From: Aquifex aeolicus
Lineage (GTDB): Bacteria > Aquificota > Aquificia > Aquificales > Aquificaceae
Length of the DNA: 5,639 bases
Assembly: GCA_011375045.1 (NCBI GenBank)
Contig: DRNB01000152.1
Coordinates: 1 to 5,639, forward strand
Direction of reading: 5' to 3'
Below the pieces are notes generated by a model. The model was given only the letters and a program-made list of their open reading frames with translations, was not told the origin of the DNA and did no database searches. This document shows, one piece after another, positions 1 to 5,546 of the stretch. Each line of letters begins with the position of its first letter. The stretch's first letter is position 1. The translations under genes and the position numbers were made by a program.

Positions 1-559
1 CCTCGGGGGTGATGTGTTCCTCCCTCACCCTCCTGTAAACCTCGGCGGTGGAAGCGGAGGTCTGGGGAAGGATCAGGGTTATCTTCAGCCTCAGGGGATC
101 GATCTCTGTGAGGATCTCCCCCCTTCCCCTGCCGAGGGCTGTTCCTCCCCTCAGAAAGAAGGGGGCGTCCGAGGAGAGGGATCCCACCAGCTCCGCCAGC
201 TCCTCCGTTTTCAGGGGCTTTCCCAGAAGCTCGTTCAGCCTGAGCAGGGTGAGGGCGAGGTTGGAGCTTCCCCCTCCAAGACCGGCTCCCGACGGTATCC
301 TCTTCCTTATGAAGACGGACACGTCCGGCACACCCCCGATAACCCTCCCGAACTCCACGATACCCCTGTAAACGAGGTTCTCCTCCGGCGGTATGCCTGT
401 GCTGGTCCAGACCCCGAAGGGTCCCTCCCTTATCACTATCTCGTCCCACAGATCCACGGTGTGGTAAACGGTCAGTATCTCGTGGTAGCCGTCGGGACGC
501 TTCCCTAAGATCCAGAGTCCGAGGTTCACCTTCGCAGGAGAGAGGATCTTTACCTCCAT
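1..559 (-). CDS. ispE: 4-diphosphocytidyl-2-C-methyl-D-erythritol kinase, N-terminal 186 residues (3' end off window)
   Basis: IspE is a cytoplasmic GHMP kinase. It phosphorylates the 2-hydroxyl of CDP-methylerythritol with ATP in the MEP route to isopentenyl diphosphate. The reverse strand reads MEVKILSPAKVNLGLW at the start, followed by the family block KRPDGYHE (residues 20-27). The glycine-rich ATP loop PSGAGLGGGSS lies at 89-99. SSDAPFFLRGGTALGRGRGE follows at 129-148. Lys10 and Asp131 sit where the E. coli enzyme has its catalytic Lys10 and Asp141. Full-length family members have roughly 260-290 residues, so about two thirds are visible. The ATG at 559 is chosen because SPAK normally starts within the first ten residues. 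No Shine-Dalgarno precedes it, and a -10-like TATAAC ends 6 nt upstream, so the mRNA is probably leaderless. It is transcribed away from tyrS. Confidence 0.96.
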   Translation of the reverse strand, partial: MEVKILSPAKVNLGLWILGKRPDGYHEILTVYHTVDLWDEIVIREGPFGVWTSTGIPPEENLVYRGIVEFGRVIGGVPDVSVFIRKRIPSGAGLGGGSSNLALTLLRLNELLGKPLKTEELAELVGSLSSDAPFFLRGGTALGRGRGEILTEIDPLRLKITLILPQTSASTAEVYRRVREEHITPE

Positions 560-565
560 GCCACA

Positions 566-571
566 GTTATA
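566..571 (-). promoter_or_regulatory. Putative -10 element of ispE (leaderless promoter)
   Basis: Read on the - strand, TATAAC occupies 571 to 566 (5 of 6 matches to TATAAT), followed by six bases and then the ispE ATG at 559. Placing the last -10 base at -7 puts the transcription start on the A of the ATG. No convincing -35 is visible about 17 bp upstream, inside the tyrS coding region. It overlaps the opposing tyrS -10 by four bases. Confidence 0.5.
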
Positions 572-573
572 AT
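568..573 (+). promoter_or_regulatory. Putative -10 element of tyrS (leaderless promoter)
   Basis: A perfect TATAAT lies at 568-573, with eight bases before the tyrS ATG at 582. Standard -10 to start-site spacing gives a 0-2 nt leader. No Shine-Dalgarno is present between it and the ATG, which fits leaderless translation. No good -35 is seen; TTTACC at 549-554 is too close (13 bp spacer). The AT-rich 567-577 patch stands out in a GC-rich surround. Confidence 0.55.
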
Positions 574-581
574 TAAACCCC

Positions 582-1769
582 ATGAGTCCCGAGGAGCAGC
601 TGGATATCATCAGAAGGGGAACCGTCGAGATAATAGAGGAGGGGGAGCTTCTGAGGAAGCTGAGGGAGGGAAGACCCCTCAGGGTCAAGGCGGGGTTCGA
701 CCCCACCGCGCCGGACCTCCATCTGGGTCATGTGGTCCTGCTCCAGAAGATGCGCCAGTTTCAGGAGCTGGGACACGAGGTTATATTCATCGTGGGGGAC
801 TTCACAGCTACGATAGGGGATCCCACGGGGAGAAGCGAGGCACGTCCACCCCTTTCCAGAGAGGAGGTTCTCGAAAACGCAAAGACTTACGAACACCAGC
901 TCTTTAAGATCCTCGACCCCCAGAGGACAACGGTTCTGTTCAACAGCACCTGGATAGAGGAGCTCGGCACAAGGGGTCTCGTCGAGCTCTCCGCCAAATA
1001 CACGGTCGCAAGGATGCTGGAGAGGGACGACTTCTCCCAGAGGTTCAGGGAAGGCTTACCCATCTACATCCACGAGTTCCTGTACCCCCTGCTTCAGGCT
1101 TACGATTCGGTTGCCATCAGAGCGGATGTGGAGTTAGGGGGAACAGATCAGAAGTTCAACCTCCTCATAGGCAGGGACATCCAGAGGGAGTTTGGACAGA
1201 GTCCGCAGGTCTGCATAACCCTTCCCCTCTTAGTGGGTCTGGACGGCGTCCGCAAGATGTCCAAGTCCTACGGGAACTACGTGGGTCTGAACGAGGATCC
1301 CAGAACCATGTTCGGCAAGCTCATGTCCGTGTCCGACGAGCTGATGTGGGATTACTACCGGCTGCTGACCGACTACCCCGAGGAGCAGATACGCAGAATG
1401 CGGGACGAGTGGCACCCCATGGAAGCCAAGAAGCACCTCGCCTACCTGATAGTCAGCCGCTTCCACTCCGAGGAGGAGGCGGAGCGAGCGAGGCAGTGGT
1501 TCGAAAGGACCTACTCCCGGAGGGAGTTTCCGGAGGACGCCCCCCTCGTGGAGGTGGAGGAGGAGGAGCTGAGCGCTCTCGATCTGCTCATGAAGCTGTC
1601 GGCGGTCCCCTCCCGGAACGAGGGGCGGAGGGTGATCCAGAGCGGTGGCATGAGGGTCAACTCGGAGAAGATCACGGACCCCCACACAAAGCTCCGGACG
1701 GACGGGGAGCTGAGGGTTCAGGTAGGCAGAAAGAAGTTCTACCGGGTGAGGAAAAAGACTCCCCTGTAA
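582..1769 (+). CDS. tyrS: Tyrosyl-tRNA synthetase (class Ic, TyrZ/TyrS2-like)
   Basis: This cytoplasmic enzyme activates tyrosine with ATP and loads it on tRNA-Tyr. The 395-residue length is typical of the longer bacterial subfamily. The Rossmann catalytic domain begins with KAGFDPTAPDLHLGH, whose HLGH (47-50) is the HIGH signature. GDFTATIGDPTGRS follows at 72-85, and ADVELGGTDQKFNLL (181-195) is the amino-acid-binding region. KMSKSYGN (225-232) is the KMSKS loop. An anticodon-binding helical region follows, then a C-terminal S4 RNA-binding domain at about 335-393 (PSRNEGRRVIQSGGMRVN). An acidic run, EVEEEEL, links the two. All key motifs are intact. The ATG at 582 gives the expected N-terminus. 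It has no ribosome binding site and sits just behind a TATAAT. The next gene starts 25 bp after the stop with no terminator between, so co-transcription is likely. Confidence 0.97.
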   Translation: MSPEEQLDIIRRGTVEIIEEGELLRKLREGRPLRVKAGFDPTAPDLHLGHVVLLQKMRQFQELGHEVIFIVGDFTATIGDPTGRSEARPPLSREEVLENAKTYEHQLFKILDPQRTTVLFNSTWIEELGTRGLVELSAKYTVARMLERDDFSQRFREGLPIYIHEFLYPLLQAYDSVAIRADVELGGTDQKFNLLIGRDIQREFGQSPQVCITLPLLVGLDGVRKMSKSYGNYVGLNEDPRTMFGKLMSVSDELMWDYYRLLTDYPEEQIRRMRDEWHPMEAKKHLAYLIVSRFHSEEEAERARQWFERTYSRREFPEDAPLVEVEEEELSALDLLMKLSAVPSRNEGRRVIQSGGMRVNSEKITDPHTKLRTDGELRVQVGRKKFYRVRKKTPL

Positions 1770-1794
1770 GAGCGATCCGCCTATCTTCAATAGG

Positions 1795-2523
1795 GTGGGG
1801 GTTGTTTTGGGTGCCCCGATAGCTCTCCTTCTCCTTCTTCTGTCGCCGGTTCTGGGAGGGGAGCTTAAGGTGTTCCGCTACTGCGGTCATATAGAGGTCC
1901 TGAACCCCACGGATCCCACGGTTCCTGCCGACACGGTAGGTTACGTTTCAGCGCGCGGGGTGGAGCACAGCCCCCCTAAAACGTGCGTGTGGGTCGTTTT
2001 CGAAAAGAAGGTTAAGGGTTACTACCTGCCGACAGTCGTGATTCTCTCGGACTCGGTGGACGGATACCACACGGACGTGTTCAGCGATTCGGAGTTCGTT
2101 TACGGACACAGGAAGGACAAACCCGTGGACTTCGCCCGCAAGGGGATGAGGGACAGGATAAGGGAGCTGGAGGTGTTCCTCAGAAGCATGGCGGACGGAG
2201 AGGTTATAAGTAAGGCTATCGAAGCCTACCTCGCAGGTATGGAGGACGTGGAGTTCAGGGGTTTCGTGGAGGTTGTTCTCCCCCCCTCGCCGGCAACGCT
2301 CCCCCTCACCTTCTCCTTCGAGAGCAGGCACTACATAATACCCGGCAGGGTCCTTCCCAGACTTGCGGTAAGATACTTCCTCTACGGCTTCAGGGTCAGC
2401 GGAGAGGTGCCCCGGAAGGTAAGGAAGCTCATAGAGGAGGGAAAGGCAAAGGAGCTCGGACACACCATACCCTGGGACCCCATCAGGGTGCCTGCGGACC
2501 TCGTGGAGAGGCTGGAGAGATGA
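1795..2523 (+). CDS. Probable exported protein of unknown function
   Basis: The family is not recognised. The 242-residue product starts with a hydrophobic stretch (residues 4-20, including LLLLLLSPVLGG) that looks like a signal peptide, possibly cleaved near residues 20-22. The start has no basic residue, which is unusual for a signal peptide. The rest is a soluble mixed alpha/beta sequence with two cysteines (C30, C64) that could pair outside the cytoplasm. It has a proline-rich turn (163-170, LPPSPATL) and a charged helical C-terminus. No catalytic motif stands out. The start is uncertain: no ATG exists after the in-frame stop at 1747-1749, so GTG 1795 is used, with TTG 1807 (preceded by a G-run) as the alternative. 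A TATCTT at 1782-1787 lies 7 nt before the GTG, so a leaderless transcript is possible. The stop overlaps the next ATG in ATGA. Codon use matches its neighbours. That it is a gene is fairly sure; the function is unknown. Confidence 0.8.
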   Translation: MGVVLGAPIALLLLLLSPVLGGELKVFRYCGHIEVLNPTDPTVPADTVGYVSARGVEHSPPKTCVWVVFEKKVKGYYLPTVVILSDSVDGYHTDVFSDSEFVYGHRKDKPVDFARKGMRDRIRELEVFLRSMADGEVISKAIEAYLAGMEDVEFRGFVEVVLPPSPATLPLTFSFESRHYIIPGRVLPRLAVRYFLYGFRVSGEVPRKVRKLIEEGKAKELGHTIPWDPIRVPADLVERLER

Positions 2524-2933
2524 AGTTGTTTAGGATAGAGGTGAGATCTTACGAGGACAGGTTTCAGATCTGGTTCGCGGGAAGGGAGGACGCCACCGAC
2601 GAGGAGTTCGGAGAGGCGGTCGCCTCCTCCCTGCTGAAGGTCTTCGGGGAGCTCGGGGACACCCTGGAGGATTCCCCACAGGTCAGGAAGGATTACCCCC
2701 TCTTCGTCCTGCTGGGGGAGGAGAGCTTTTACAGGGAGATGGAGGCGAGGGGTTTCAGGAGGCTGGAGGCGGACGTAAGCCTCAAGGGGGACTCCTACTC
2801 GGTTCTCTGGGAGACGCCGGAGGGGGTGAGGAGGCTGACCCCCCGGGAGGAAGAAGGTGAACTGGAGCGCTTCCTGATAAACGCGGGGGTGGAGCGCTCG
2901 GAGGAGGATCCCGACAGGCTGATGTTCGGATAA
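2520..2933 (+). CDS. Small acidic cytoplasmic protein of unknown function
   Basis: The family is not recognised. The 137-residue product is strongly acidic (many E and D) and has no signal peptide, membrane segment or cysteine. The start MKLFRIEVRSYEDRFQIWFAG suggests a beta hairpin. A helix (about 28-47) and an alternating strand/helix pattern with LFVLLGEESF follow, and the C-terminal part from about residue 104 is charged. A small alpha/beta fold is likely. The ATG overlaps the stop of the upstream exported-protein gene by four bases (ATGA), and GGAGAGG at 2505-2511 gives a Shine-Dalgarno with 8-nt spacing. Translation is therefore probably coupled to that gene, and the two products may work together although one appears exported and the other not. 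Codon use is like the neighbouring genes. It probably ends the tyrS transcription unit, since an AT-rich gap with a new promoter candidate follows. Confidence 0.8.
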   Translation: MKLFRIEVRSYEDRFQIWFAGREDATDEEFGEAVASSLLKVFGELGDTLEDSPQVRKDYPLFVLLGEESFYREMEARGFRRLEADVSLKGDSYSVLWETPEGVRRLTPREEEGELERFLINAGVERSEEDPDRLMFG

Positions 2934-2944
2934 GTCCGCCGGGG

Positions 2945-2976
2945 AAAACAGAGTAAATTTAATTAAATGCTTTTTT
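2945..2976 (+). promoter_or_regulatory. AT-rich gap, possible promoter for the exported-protein/mqnC gene group
   Basis: This is the most AT-rich patch between genes in the window. It holds -10-like hexamers TAAATT (2954-2959) and TTTAAT (2958-2963), a perfect 10-bp palindrome TTTAATTAAA (2958-2967) and a T6 run (2971-2976). No clear -35 is visible. No stable hairpin precedes the T run, so a terminator for the upstream genes is not supported. A promoter is inferred from composition and position only. Confidence 0.35.
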
Positions 2977-2984
2977 AAAGGAGG
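2977..2984 (+). promoter_or_regulatory. Strong Shine-Dalgarno of the exported-protein gene at 2990
   Basis: AAAGGAGG lies five bases before the ATG at 2990. It is the best ribosome binding site in the window and fixes this start. It contrasts with ispE and tyrS, which have none. Confidence 0.85.
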
Positions 2985-2989
2985 TTGTT

Positions 2990-3820
2990 ATGAGGCTATC
3001 TGTTGCAGCTCTGCTTCTTCTGGCAGGCTCCGGCTTTCCCCTCACGGTTACGGTTCTCGAAAAGGAGGCGGACATAAAAGGGATGGGTGTGGAGAGCGAG
3101 CAGAAGATAACCGAATACATAGCCAGCGGTTACATCAAAACGGTCGAGGAGATAAAGACCACCGTCTCCGCCGGCCACTCTCAGGGTTTCTCCTTTCACG
3201 GAGGCGCTTCCAAGAAAAAGGTAAGAAAGGAGGAGACCATACAGGTTTACAAGGACGGTAAGATTGTGAACTACCGGATATTTCACGGGAACAAGAGCTA
3301 CTTCGAGATGGAAACACCCGCCCACATGGTCATGTTCGGTTTCGTTACCATGCTTGTGGAGTGCAGTACGGAAGCCAAATGCACCATGAAGACGAAGGAG
3401 AAGGGACTCGATGTAACGGACGAGTTCAAAAAGGTGGGTAAGTGGAAAGCCCGCAAGGTGGTCGCCACCGTCAAGGACGCCCGGGGGAGGGTGATCCGGA
3501 CGGTTATGTGGGTAACGAAGGACAGCAAACTCCTCCTCGAAGCGGAGAAGACGAGGCTGAACAACCTCTTCAGGGAGGCTGAGAAGGATCCCAAGATCAA
3601 CAGCAATCCGAAGGTGCTCGACATGATGAAGCAGATAAAGACCATAGCTATGGATTTCATAGACAGATACGGTGCTCAGGTCATGACCACTTCGAGCATC
3701 GGGGAGATGACGAGCACGGTGGTGTTAAAATCCGTTGAGAGGAAGAAGGTTCCCGAGAGCTTCTTCAGCGTTCCAGAGGGATACAAACCTGCCGGAACGG
3801 GTATGCCCAGATGGCACTGA
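2990..3820 (+). CDS. Exported protein, possible DUF4412-like envelope protein
   Basis: This 276-residue product has a short signal peptide: basic MR, then hydrophobic LSVAALLLLAG, with cleavage probably near residues 15-18. The mature part is lysine-rich and strand-rich. Segments IQVYKDGKIVNYRIF (84-98), NKSYFEME (101-108) and GRVIRTVMWVTKD (166-178), and the ending ESFFSVPEGYKP (256-267), resemble the layout of DUF4412/LolA-like periplasmic proteins. Those proteins report a bound state, carry a 'W..kd' strand and end in 'lf.iP.gYk'. This is a family impression, not a proven match. C125 and C131 (CSTEAKC) could form a disulfide. A charged helical insert spans about 184-215. The ATG has a strong Shine-Dalgarno 5 nt away. 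The next gene begins inside its last codons. Its function is unknown; lipid or lipoprotein binding would fit a LolA-like fold but is speculative. Confidence 0.85.
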   Translation: MRLSVAALLLLAGSGFPLTVTVLEKEADIKGMGVESEQKITEYIASGYIKTVEEIKTTVSAGHSQGFSFHGGASKKKVRKEETIQVYKDGKIVNYRIFHGNKSYFEMETPAHMVMFGFVTMLVECSTEAKCTMKTKEKGLDVTDEFKKVGKWKARKVVATVKDARGRVIRTVMWVTKDSKLLLEAEKTRLNNLFREAEKDPKINSNPKVLDMMKQIKTIAMDFIDRYGAQVMTTSSIGEMTSTVVLKSVERKKVPESFFSVPEGYKPAGTGMPRWH

Positions 3821-4053
3821 TGCTGACGCTTCTGATGGTCGTCTCGGGCTACACAGGTCTGATCCGGGTAGGGGACAGGGTTCTGGACTGCTCCCAGATC
3901 CTCAACAGGTACGTCCACGGTGGGGTCCCCTCCGTGAAGGAGGACGAGAAGGTGAAGCTCTGCTGCAGAAGCCTGAGGGTAATCGCCCGGCAGGGTGCGG
4001 TGGGGGAACTCCTCCCCCTCCATCTGAGGATATGCCGTCAGCTGGGGAGGTAG
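3811..4053 (+). CDS. Small cysteine-containing exported protein of unknown function
   Basis: The 80-residue product is not recognised. Its N-terminus, MALMLTLLMVVSGYTG, looks like a short signal peptide, although it lacks basic residues. The mature part has four cysteines (C27, the pair C51-C52, and C75), which is many for its size and suggests disulfides or metal binding. It is basic at the C-terminus (HLRICRQLGR). The ATG at 3811 overlaps the upstream gene by 10 bp. A second in-frame ATG at 3820 forms a TGATG stop/start junction and would give 77 residues. Neither has a clear ribosome binding site, so expression probably depends on ribosomes finishing the upstream gene. Codon third positions are GC-rich like the neighbours, which supports real coding. 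Its TAG stop lies 2 nt before the mqnC start. Reading through it in the mqnC frame is possible but unlikely. Confidence 0.68.
   Translation: MALMLTLLMVVSGYTGLIRVGDRVLDCSQILNRYVHGGVPSVKEDEKVKLCCRSLRVIARQGAVGELLPLHLRICRQLGR
4046..4050 (+). promoter_or_regulatory. Ribosome binding site deciding the mqnC start
   Basis: GGAGG inside GGGGAGGT lies five bases before GTG 4056. It selects this GTG over the in-frame ATG 4032, which has no such signal. It lies within the last codons of the preceding small gene. Confidence 0.75.
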
Positions 4054-4055
4054 GT

Positions 4056-5138
4056 GTGAAAGCCGCTTCCCTTTCAGAGATCAGGGAAAAGGTCTACGAG
4101 GGTAAGCGCCTCGAACCGGAGGAGGCGCTCCTGCTTCTGAGGGAGGAGGAACTGACCCTGCTCGGCGCGCTCGCCGATCTGGTGAGGAGACGTAAACACC
4201 CCGAAGGGGTTGCTACCTTCGTGATCGACAGAAACGTCAACTACACCAACCTCTGCGTGTCCGGATGCAAGTTCTGCGCCTTTTACAGGAAGAAGGGCGA
4301 CGGGGACACCTACGTTCTGGAGGTGGAGGAGCTGCTGGAGAAGGTGGCGGAGCTGGTGGAGTGGGGGGGAACCACCCTGCTTATGCAGGGGGGTATAAAT
4401 CCGGAGCTTCCCCTCAGCTTCTACGAGAGGATGATCTCCGCGGTCAGGGAGAGGTTTCCCCAGATTCAGATCCACTGCTTCTCCGCTCCCGAGATCGTTT
4501 ATCTGGCAAAGAGGGAGGGGCTGAGCGTCCGGGAGGTTCTTCTGAGGCTGAAGGAGGCGGGGCTCATGTCCGTTCCCGGCGGGGGGGCGGAGATCCTCTC
4601 GGAGGAGGTCAGACGTGAGATCTCGCCCGGCAAGTGCAGCGTGGAGGAGTGGGAGGAGGTTCACAGGACGGCTCACCGCCTTGGTATGCCTACCACCGCC
4701 ACGATGATGTTCGGTCATGTGGAGAGGGACGAGCACATAGTCGAGCACCTCGAAAGGATCCGCCGGATACAGGACGAGACGGGAGGCTTCACAGCCTTTA
4801 TACCCTGGACCTTTCAGAGGGGAAACACCCGGCTGGATCACGTCCCCCCGGCCGGTTCGGCTCGCTATCTGAGGGTCCTCGCTCTCTCGCGCCTTTACCT
4901 CGATAACTTCGCAAACATCCAGAGCTCCCACGTTACCCAGACCCTCAGGGTGGGTGCCGTGGGTCTGCACTTTGGAGCCAACGATCTGGGTTCTGTTATG
5001 ATCGAAGAGAACGTGGTCTCGTCGACGAGCTTCAGGGTGCACATACCCAAGGTCGAGGAGATGGTGAGAGCCATAAGGGAAGCGGGTTTCAGACCCGCTC
5101 AGAGGGACACCTACTACAGGATAGTGAGGTTCTGGTAA
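4056..5138 (+). CDS. mqnC: Cyclic dehypoxanthine futalosine synthase (radical SAM)
   Basis: MqnC is a cytoplasmic [4Fe-4S] radical SAM enzyme. It cyclises dehypoxanthine futalosine to its cyclic form in the futalosine route to menaquinone. From GTG 4056 the protein has 360 residues, normal for the family. FVIDRNVNYTNLCVSGCKFCAFYR (55-78) holds the cluster motif CxxxCxxC at C67, C71 and C74. LLMQGGINPELPL (108-120), HCFSAPEI (140-147), SVPGGGAEIL (172-181), TATMMFGHVE (214-223), DETGGFTAFIPWTFQ (240-254) and GANDLGSVMIEENVV (307-321) are the conserved TIM-barrel and C-terminal blocks. WTFQ and SVPGGGAEIL favour MqnC over MqnE or CofG/H. The open frame extends upstream through the small gene, but GGAGG 5 nt before GTG 4056 and family length fix this start. 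It follows the small exported gene by 2 nt and precedes the phosphatase-fold gene by 12 nt, indicating an operon. Confidence 0.96.
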   Translation: MKAASLSEIREKVYEGKRLEPEEALLLLREEELTLLGALADLVRRRKHPEGVATFVIDRNVNYTNLCVSGCKFCAFYRKKGDGDTYVLEVEELLEKVAELVEWGGTTLLMQGGINPELPLSFYERMISAVRERFPQIQIHCFSAPEIVYLAKREGLSVREVLLRLKEAGLMSVPGGGAEILSEEVRREISPGKCSVEEWEEVHRTAHRLGMPTTATMMFGHVERDEHIVEHLERIRRIQDETGGFTAFIPWTFQRGNTRLDHVPPAGSARYLRVLALSRLYLDNFANIQSSHVTQTLRVGAVGLHFGANDLGSVMIEENVVSSTSFRVHIPKVEEMVRAIREAGFRPAQRDTYYRIVRFW

Positions 5139-5150
5139 AGGGGATCCGGC

Positions 5151-5546
5151 ATGAAGATAGCCTTCGTCAGCAGGAGCAACGCTGTCAGAAGCATAATGGC
5201 GGAGTCGGTGGCTCGCAGGATCTTCAGGGAGCTGTCGATGAAGGTGGAGGTCTTCTCCGCCGGGATCGAACCCGCGAGGGAGGTTCACCCCCTTACCCTG
5301 AAGGTTCTGGAGGAGAAGGGCTACCCCCTCAGGGGCCTCTACCCCAAACCCCTCAGCAAGATCCCCTACGCCAAGCTGGACATCCTCATAACCATAGGGG
5401 ACGCCGCAAGGGACGGATGTGAGTTCCTCCTGTCCCACAAGAGGCGGGAGGGCTGGTTCATAGAGGCTCCCTCCGAGAGTCTGGACGCCTTCAGGAGAAC
5501 GAGGGAAGAGATCGAGGAGCACCTAAGGGATCTGCTCAAGCTCTGA
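5151..5546 (+). CDS. LMW protein-tyrosine phosphatase/ArsC-superfamily protein lacking the catalytic cysteine
   Basis: This 131-residue protein has the fold signature of low-molecular-weight phosphatases and thioredoxin-type arsenate reductases. It shows an N-terminal P-loop strand MKIAFVSRSNAVRSIMAE, then VFSAGIEPAREVHPLTLKVL, LDILITIGDA and a closing helix FRRTREEIEEHLRDLL. Active members read C-x5-R-S at the P-loop. Here residue 7 is Ser (AGC) with Arg13 and Ser14 kept, so the nucleophile is missing. The C-terminal 'DP' carrying the general acid reads EAP (105-107), and of the ArsC redox cysteines only C90 may remain. It is therefore probably not a phosphatase or arsenate reductase; a phosphate- or phosphoprotein-binding role is conceivable. 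The Ser codon is one base from TGC, so a sequencing error could explain that change alone. The ATG has AAAGGGGAT about 6 nt upstream and follows mqnC by 12 nt. Confidence 0.85.
   Translation: MKIAFVSRSNAVRSIMAESVARRIFRELSMKVEVFSAGIEPAREVHPLTLKVLEEKGYPLRGLYPKPLSKIPYAKLDILITIGDAARDGCEFLLSHKRREGWFIEAPSESLDAFRRTREEIEEHLRDLLKL

Noticed and set aside
14..508. 164-codon open frame on the + strand
   Set aside because: It is the shadow of ispE, whose kinase motifs are clear on the - strand. Its product is proline/glycine-rich with no motif.
1554..1572. Purine-rich GGAGG repeat tract as a regulatory element
   Set aside because: It encodes the acidic EVEEEEL linker of TyrS in frame, so codon content explains it.
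1230..1790. 186-codon open frame on the - strand
   Set aside because: It is antisense to the KMSKS and S4 regions of tyrS. There is no family signature and no ribosome binding site.
2968..2985. T6 run as an intrinsic terminator for the tyrS gene group
   Set aside because: No stable GC stem lies directly before it. CGGA/TCCG near the stop at 2931-2933 is only four pairs and is about 30 nt away.
3735..4055. Long N-terminal extension of mqnC in the same frame
   Set aside because: The extra residues are low-complexity and overlap two better-supported genes. Family length and the GGAGG before GTG 4056 favour the short start.
4074..5522. 482-codon open frame on the - strand
   Set aside because: It lies opposite mqnC and the phosphatase-fold gene, whose conserved motifs prove the + strand codes. 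Its translation shows no domain and is the usual complement of GC-rich codons.
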